Positions 60,019 through 64,000 of a DNA stretch of 64,000 nt are shown in pieces. The stretch comes from Polyangium spumosum. Its GTDB lineage: Bacteria > Myxococcota_A > Polyangia > Polyangiales > Polyangiaceae. The notes beneath the pieces are model-generated. The model saw only the letters and a list, made by a program, of their open reading frames with translations. It was not told where the DNA came from and did no database searches. The stretch spans positions 682,001 to 746,000 of the forward strand of contig NZ_WJIE01000006.1 of assembly GCF_009649845.1 (NCBI RefSeq), in the 5' to 3' direction. The translations under genes and the position numbers were made by a program. The stretch's first letter is position 1; each line of letters starts with the position of its first letter.

Positions 60019-60828
60019 GTGCGCCTCGTGCGCGCACGTCTCCTCGCCCTCCTCGCCCTGCTGACCGCGGCCTGCCGCCCGCCCGCCGCCTGCCCCTCGC
60101 TGCTGCCGGAGAACCCCGAGACCATCGCCGTCCCGGAGCCCATCCCCGGCGAAGTGCACGAGGTCCTCGATTTCCCGGACGATCCCTCCCTCTGGGCGCC
60201 CGCCCCGGAGGACCCGGAGCGTGATCGATATCGCGCGGGTCTACGCGCCAAGGTCGGCAGCGAGGCGGGGCTCTCGCAACGCGCCTTGCTCGAACGCGCG
60301 CGCGAGGTGATGACCGGGAAGCCCGGGTGGCGCGAGCTCGAGAACGTCGACGTGATCCTCGAAGGCAAAGCGGGCGCGGTCAAGCCCATCTCTTGCCTCG
60401 AATGGCGCCTCTTCCAGCGCCAGGCGCGGAGGTATCCGATGATCGAGCACCCCACCGAATTCGGCGCCTACATCCTCCGCGGCCAGGGTCGCGTGCGCGT
60501 GTATTTCTCGGGGGCCGATCGCGTCGGCGGCAAGCTGCGCGGCGAGGTCAAGGCGCGCGTCGTCGCCGATATCGGCCGCGGGTTCGCCCCCGTCGCGCAC
60601 CTGCACAACCACCCCTTTCTGTTCGACCGCGAGCCCGGCGATCGCATGTGGACCACCGAGGACACCGTGAACAACCACGAGGGCGGCGTCGCCCCGAGCC
60701 TCACCGACGTGCAGGCTTATCGCGGGATGCGGGAGGAGTTCGGGTTGCAGGGAGCCTGGGTCACGAACGGGCTCGATACGGCCCATTTCGAGGCGGCGGA
60801 TTTCGACGTGCTCTCCGCGAGGGACTGA
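60019..60828 (+). CDS. Lipoprotein with JAMM/MPN-like metal site, putative
   Basis: A 269-residue lipoprotein (GTG start at 60019, lipobox LTAAC, Cys19). The second half reads VAHLHNHPF, then after an insert of about 25 residues APSLTDVQAYRGM. This resembles the zinc-binding H-x-H-P ... S-x-x-D pattern of JAMM/JAB metalloproteases and RadC-like proteins (HNHPSG ... PS-x-x-D), and an upstream Glu (TEFGAYILRG) could be the catalytic acid. The spacing is longer than usual. JAMM proteins are normally cytoplasmic, so export as a lipoprotein is unusual. Only motif-level support. Confidence 0.55.
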   Translation: MRLVRARLLALLALLTAACRPPAACPSLLPENPETIAVPEPIPGEVHEVLDFPDDPSLWAPAPEDPERDRYRAGLRAKVGSEAGLSQRALLERAREVMTGKPGWRELENVDVILEGKAGAVKPISCLEWRLFQRQARRYPMIEHPTEFGAYILRGQGRVRVYFSGADRVGGKLRGEVKARVVADIGRGFAPVAHLHNHPFLFDREPGDRMWTTEDTVNNHEGGVAPSLTDVQAYRGMREEFGLQGAWVTNGLDTAHFEAADFDVLSARD

Positions 60829-60832
60829 TCCG

Positions 60833-61615
60833 TCACCCGAGCACGTCCGCCATCGAATACCGCCCCGCGGGCTTGCCGAACAGATACTTCGCCGCGCGCA
60901 AGGCCCCGCGGGCGAAGAGGTCCCGGTTCGTCGCCCGGTGCGTCAATTCGAGCCGCTCGCCCGGCCCGAGCAGATGCACCGTGTGATCGCCGATCACGTC
61001 GCCGCCCCGCACCGCGAAGACGCCGATCTCGTCCTCCACGCGTGGGCCCACGTTGCCCTCGCGCCCCGTCACGGTCCGCAATCCTCTTCGAGCGTCGCGC
61101 GCGGCGTCCGCGAGCCGCGTCGCCGTGCCGCTCGGCGAATCGACCTTCGCCTTGTGGTGCGTCTCGACGATCTCCACGTCGAACCCGGGGCCGAGGCGGC
61201 GCACGGCCTCCGCCACGATCTCGGCGAGCACCTGCACGCCGAGGCTCGTGTTCGGGGCCCAGAGGACGGGGATCGTCGCCGCGACCTCGTCGAGCTTCTT
61301 CTCGGTCTCCGCGTCGAGCCGCGTCGTGCCACTCACGACCGCGATCTTCTGCCGCCGCGCGGTCGTGAGCACACGCGAGAGCGCCTCGGGGCGGGAGAAG
61401 TCGATCACCACGTCCGCGCCGAGCAGCCCCGCCGCGACGTCGTCGCCGATCACCACGCCGAGGTTGCCCGCGCCGGCCACCTCGCCCACGTCGCGACCGA
61501 GGTGCTTCGATTGGGGCGACGCGATGGCCCCGACGATCGTGAGGCCCTCCTGCGCCGCGAGCCGCACGATGCTCTGCCCCATGCGCCCCGTGGCGCCCGC
61601 GATCGCGAGCTTCAC
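60833..61615 (-). CDS. dapB: 4-hydroxy-tetrahydrodipicolinate reductase
   Basis: A 260-residue DapB, which reduces hydroxytetrahydrodipicolinate with NAD(P)H in lysine and diaminopimelate synthesis. The cofactor loop is GATGRMGQSIV, and ETHHKAKVDSPSGTA is the substrate-binding motif with the catalytic His and Lys. The GTG start at 61615 overlaps the dapA stop by GTGA. The gene ends four bases before the convergent lipoprotein gene's end. Length is slightly short but normal. Confidence 0.96.
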   Translation of the reverse strand: MKLAIAGATGRMGQSIVRLAAQEGLTIVGAIASPQSKHLGRDVGEVAGAGNLGVVIGDDVAAGLLGADVVIDFSRPEALSRVLTTARRQKIAVVSGTTRLDAETEKKLDEVAATIPVLWAPNTSLGVQVLAEIVAEAVRRLGPGFDVEIVETHHKAKVDSPSGTATRLADAARDARRGLRTVTGREGNVGPRVEDEIGVFAVRGGDVIGDHTVHLLGPGERLELTHRATNRDLFARGALRAAKYLFGKPAGRYSMADVLG

Positions 61616-62523
61616 GACGTGGCCTTGGGGAAGTTCGTGTCGAGCGCTGCGAGGACGTCCGCCACCTTGCGCCGCGTCGCCTCGCTCGCCGGGAGCAAGG
61701 GCTGCCGCACGGCCGGCGTCATGCGGCCCATCGCCGCGAGCGCCGCCTTCGCAGGCGCCGGGTTCGGCTCGAGGAACATGGCGTTGTGCAGGTCGACGAG
61801 CGCGAAGTGACACGCCCGCGCCCGCACGAAGTCGTTCATGAGGAGAGCGCGGGTCACTTCGCTGACCTCACGCGGGCGCACGTTCGAGCTGACGCTGATG
61901 ACCCCGCTCGCGCCCACGGCGCCAAACGCCAGCGTGAGCGCGTCGTCCCCCGAGAGCACGGTGAGCCTCTCGCCGAGCTTGCGCTTGAGCTCCTGGCAAC
62001 GAAGCACGTTGCCCGTCGCGTCCTTCAGCGCGACCACGTTCGGCGCCTTGTCGCAGATCTGCGCCGTCGTGTCCGCCGAGAGGTCGACGACGCAGCGGCC
62101 CGGGATGTTGTAGAGCACGACGGGGCAAGAGACCACGCGCGCCACCGCGAGGACATGCTCGCGCATGCCGTCCTGCGAGGGCTTGTTGTAGTACGGCATC
62201 ACGACCATCACGGCGTCGGCGCCCGCGGCGAGCGCGGCCTGGGACGCGGCGATCGTCTTCTTCGTGGAGAACGATCCCGTCCCGGCGAGCACGGGCACGC
62301 GGCCCTTCGCGACCTCGACGACGCGCTTGATCACGAGGACCTGCTCCTCGTCCGAGAGCGTGGGCGACTCGCCCGTGGTCCCGCAAGGCACGAGGCCCGA
62401 GACGCCGCCTTCGATCTGCGCCTCGACGAGCGCGTCGAGCGCGGCGAGATCGACGGCGTCGCCATCGGCGGTGAAGGGCGTGACGAGCGCGGTGAAGGTG
62501 CCTGTGAAGGTGACGGGTTTCAT
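61612..62523 (-). CDS. dapA: 4-hydroxy-tetrahydrodipicolinate synthase
   Basis: A 303-residue DapA, condensing pyruvate with aspartate semialdehyde. The barrel has TGTFTALVTPF, the loop VPCGTTGESPTLSDEE and YYNKPSQDGM with Tyr of the catalytic triad. The Schiff-base lysine lies in NVVALKDATGN. It is the first gene of the dapA-dapB operon. The ATG at 62523 matches the family start. The region upstream is shared with the divergent 82-aa gene. Confidence 0.97.
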   Translation of the reverse strand: MKPVTFTGTFTALVTPFTADGDAVDLAALDALVEAQIEGGVSGLVPCGTTGESPTLSDEEQVLVIKRVVEVAKGRVPVLAGTGSFSTKKTIAASQAALAAGADAVMVVMPYYNKPSQDGMREHVLAVARVVSCPVVLYNIPGRCVVDLSADTTAQICDKAPNVVALKDATGNVLRCQELKRKLGERLTVLSGDDALTLAFGAVGASGVISVSSNVRPREVSEVTRALLMNDFVRARACHFALVDLHNAMFLEPNPAPAKAALAAMGRMTPAVRQPLLPASEATRRKVADVLAALDTNFPKATS

Positions 62524-62646
62524 CGGCGCGCGAGCCTGGATAACTTCGCGAGGCACGTCAAGTTTCCGCGGTCCCGGCTGCGCCTGCACGTCCGGAGTGC
62601 GCGCCTCGACCTTGCCAAGGAGGGAGCGTGGACGCACGTTCCAGCC

Positions 62647-62895
62647 ATGCAGTCGTTGATGGACAAAGCTCTGATGGGATACGTCGAGCTCCAGGTGGGC
62701 TCGCTGAAGGTCGAGATCCCGATCCGCGCGGCTGGGGAGGCTTCTCCGGCAGAGCCGGCCGCGAAGTTCGAGATGGAGGGCGACGCCTGCGCGATCGTCG
62801 TGCGAGGTGACGCGACGTCGAAGCAGGTCGAGCGCGCGATGCAGCGTGCGGCGCGGGAGGCCGTGCGCCAGCTATCGCGGAAGCTGCTCAACTAG
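62647..62895 (+). CDS. Small hypothetical protein, 82 aa
   Basis: An 82-residue protein (MQSLMDKALMGYVELQVGSLKV), predicted as a mixed alpha/beta unit with a basic amphipathic C-terminal helix (QVERAMQRAAREAVRQLSRKLL). No recognised family. It is divergent from dapA by 123 bases. It is supported by codon usage but nothing else. Confidence 0.55.
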   Translation: MQSLMDKALMGYVELQVGSLKVEIPIRAAGEASPAEPAAKFEMEGDACAIVVRGDATSKQVERAMQRAAREAVRQLSRKLLN

Positions 62896-62971
62896 CTCCT
62901 CGAATACCATGCTAGGCTCGCGCACCGGATGAGCTAGCTGCCCGGCCTCCGGCGGACGGGCGCGGGAGAGC

Positions 62972-63583
62972 ATGGTTTTGGGTACCTGTCGAACCAGAAT
63001 CGGAGCGTGGGCCGCCGCGACGGCGCTGGGGGTCGCGACGCTCACGGGGCAGCCGAGCGAGGCCGCCGCCGAGGGGCCGGTGGTCGGCACGAGCAAGGGG
63101 ATCGTGGGCGGCGCGTTGCTCGGCGGCGAGCTCGTGGCGCTCGGGATGGGCGCGTTCGGCGTGAGCAAGGGCTGGACGTACCTCGTGTTCCCGCCGCTCG
63201 CGGCCGTGGGCGGCGGGATCGGCGGTTACTTCATCGAGCAGTCCGCCCCGCCGGCCGAGGTGCCGCTGTACATGCTGGCCGGCGGCATGGCGCTCGTGAT
63301 CCCGACGATCATCGTCACGCTGAACGCGACGATCTACAAAGCGCCGGAGAACTACCCGAACGAGCCGGTGCAGAACCAGCCCGCAGGAGAGCCGGCGTTA
63401 CCACGCGTCAGCAAGAGACCGATTCACGTGCCGATGTCGCTCGTGGATGTGCACGAGGGCCGGTTCGCGATGGGTGTGCCCGCCCTGGAGATCCGCCCGA
63501 TGTACACGCCGGAGGAGATGGCGAAGTTCGGGGTCGCGCAGGGGCGCGAGGTGAAGATCCCGGTGTTTCAAGCGAGCTTCTGA
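62972..63583 (+). CDS. Exported protein with two hydrophobic segments
   Basis: A 203-residue protein with GGGAGAG before the ATG. The signal peptide (ending EAAAEG region) is followed by two hydrophobic segments (IVGGALLGGELVALGMGAFGV; YLVFPPLAAVGGGIGGYF) and a third one (MLAGGMALVIPTIIVTLNATI). The remainder (RPIHVPMSLVDVHEGRFAMGVPALEIRPMYTPEEM) is hydrophilic. It looks like an envelope protein. No named family. Its transcript could continue into the next gene. Confidence 0.7.
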   Translation: MVLGTCRTRIGAWAAATALGVATLTGQPSEAAAEGPVVGTSKGIVGGALLGGELVALGMGAFGVSKGWTYLVFPPLAAVGGGIGGYFIEQSAPPAEVPLYMLAGGMALVIPTIIVTLNATIYKAPENYPNEPVQNQPAGEPALPRVSKRPIHVPMSLVDVHEGRFAMGVPALEIRPMYTPEEMAKFGVAQGREVKIPVFQASF

Positions 63584-63688
63584 GGACGGAGGGCGCCCGG
63601 GACGGGGCGATACGGCGCGTTTGCGTGGTCGCTCCCGGGCGGGGACACTGAGCCTTCGGGGGGCGCGCGGCGCGGGCCCGAAACCACC

Positions 63689-64000
63689 ATGTCCCGCATC
63701 TATCCGGTCGAAGCTTACTCGTACGCGTCGCGCTTCGTCCTCCGCGAGGTCGAGACGTGGATGCCGCCCAATCAGGGCGTCCGTGCGTCGAAGACGCAGC
63801 TCGTCGTGTCGCTCGACGGCGACAGGCTCGCCTACCTCTTCGACTTCGGCGCGATCGTGTTCGTGAACGTCCCCGACGCGGAGCGCGAGCGCATCGTCGA
63901 GACGTTCAACAAGAAGCTGCAGCAGGAGCCACACCCGCCGCTGCGCGAGAGCTTCCTCCTCGAGGTGCGCCCAGGCTCGGCCAACGAGGTGCGCTTCGAA
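63689..64000 (+). CDS. RMND1/DUF155-family protein, N-terminal part
   Basis: The first 104 codons of a gene cut by the window edge. MSRIYPVEAYSYASRFVLREVETW and the segment LVVSLDGDRLAYLFDFGAIVFVNVPDAERERIVE fit the RMD1/Sif2/Sif3 DUF155 family, in which a beta strand with the FDFGAVVFWN-like motif is the hallmark. The complete protein in other bacteria usually has a C-terminal membrane segment. Function in bacteria is poorly known. Confidence 0.7.
   Translation, partial: MSRIYPVEAYSYASRFVLREVETWMPPNQGVRASKTQLVVSLDGDRLAYLFDFGAIVFVNVPDAERERIVETFNKKLQQEPHPPLRESFLLEVRPGSANEVRFE

Noticed and set aside
58299-60455. A 718-codon minus-strand frame running through the 42-bp repeats and opposite the lipoproteins
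   Set aside because: It is kept open by the 42-base (in-frame) repeat and the Gly-Thr linker of the plus-strand lipoprotein; no domain is seen, and it overlaps two well-supported genes with good ribosome binding sites.

Overview
This is a 64 kb chromosomal window of very GC-rich DNA, almost fully coding on both strands, with dense gene packing and many ATGA/GTGA stop-start overlaps. The content points to a myxobacterium, most likely of the Polyangium/Sorangium type. The evidence is an ElbD-like ether-lipid megasynthase, MopE/SBBP-type secreted lipoproteins with Gly-Thr linkers, a kinase-AAA-GAF-STAS giant signalling protein, a DUF2169/VgrG type VI cassette, an RpoH-family sigma factor, and about ten predicted lipoproteins. 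I infer this from gene content and composition; no 16S or other phylogenetic marker RNA is present, and I see no tRNA or rRNA gene.

Layout. 1-2.8 kb: end of a class III aminotransferase, then an overlapping LuxE-like/LuxC-like pair (acyl activation and reduction). 2.9-4.5 kb: a GAF plus degenerate PTS enzyme-I-like protein and an opposing 42-aa basic protein, separated by a long hairpin. 4.5-6.4 kb: a BFD-type [2Fe-2S] protein, a radical SAM enzyme and a parvulin lipoprotein. 6.4-11.1 kb: a 1538-aa pseudokinase/AAA/TPR/GAF/STAS protein. 11.2-15.4 kb: two tandem GH13 amylase lipoproteins. 15.4-23 kb: a cytochrome P450 and a run of exported proteins. 23-24.6 kb: a DUF6483-like gene, a 224-aa helical protein and a 43-bp tandem repeat array. 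24.6-26.7 kb: a two-gene P-loop ATPase plus partner operon. 26.8-30.2 kb: MaoC-like hydratase, methylmalonyl-CoA epimerase, cupin, hypothetical protein and quinone oxidoreductase. 30.3-34.6 kb: urocanate hydratase, a SpoIIAA-like protein and a prolyl-oligopeptidase-like lipoprotein that has lost its catalytic Ser and His. 34.7-41.3 kb: the ElbD-like enzyme, a partner SDR and an S1-domain protein. 41.5-47.8 kb: a type VI secretion tip cassette with its own promoter. 47.9-57.1 kb: housekeeping genes (mutL, rpoH, rsmI, rsgA, glyS). 57.2-58.3 kb: a lipoprotein and a second 224-aa helical protein, next to a 42-bp tandem repeat array. 58.8-64 kb: two lipoproteins, dapB-dapA, small genes, and the start of an RMND1/DUF155-family gene.

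Three themes stand out. First, pseudo-enzymes are unusually common: an EI-like protein with Arg in place of the phospho-His, a kinase lobe without N-lobe or DFG, and a prolyl oligopeptidase with Pro and Arg in place of Ser and His. Second, two distant paralogues of an unrecognised 224-aa helical protein each sit beside a 42-43 bp tandem array with a similar internal design, 34 kb apart. Third, a VgrG and the first protein of its operon end in the same kind of paired zinc ribbon. The ATPase/partner pair at 24.6-26.7 kb is a further candidate for an uncharacterised signalling or conflict module.
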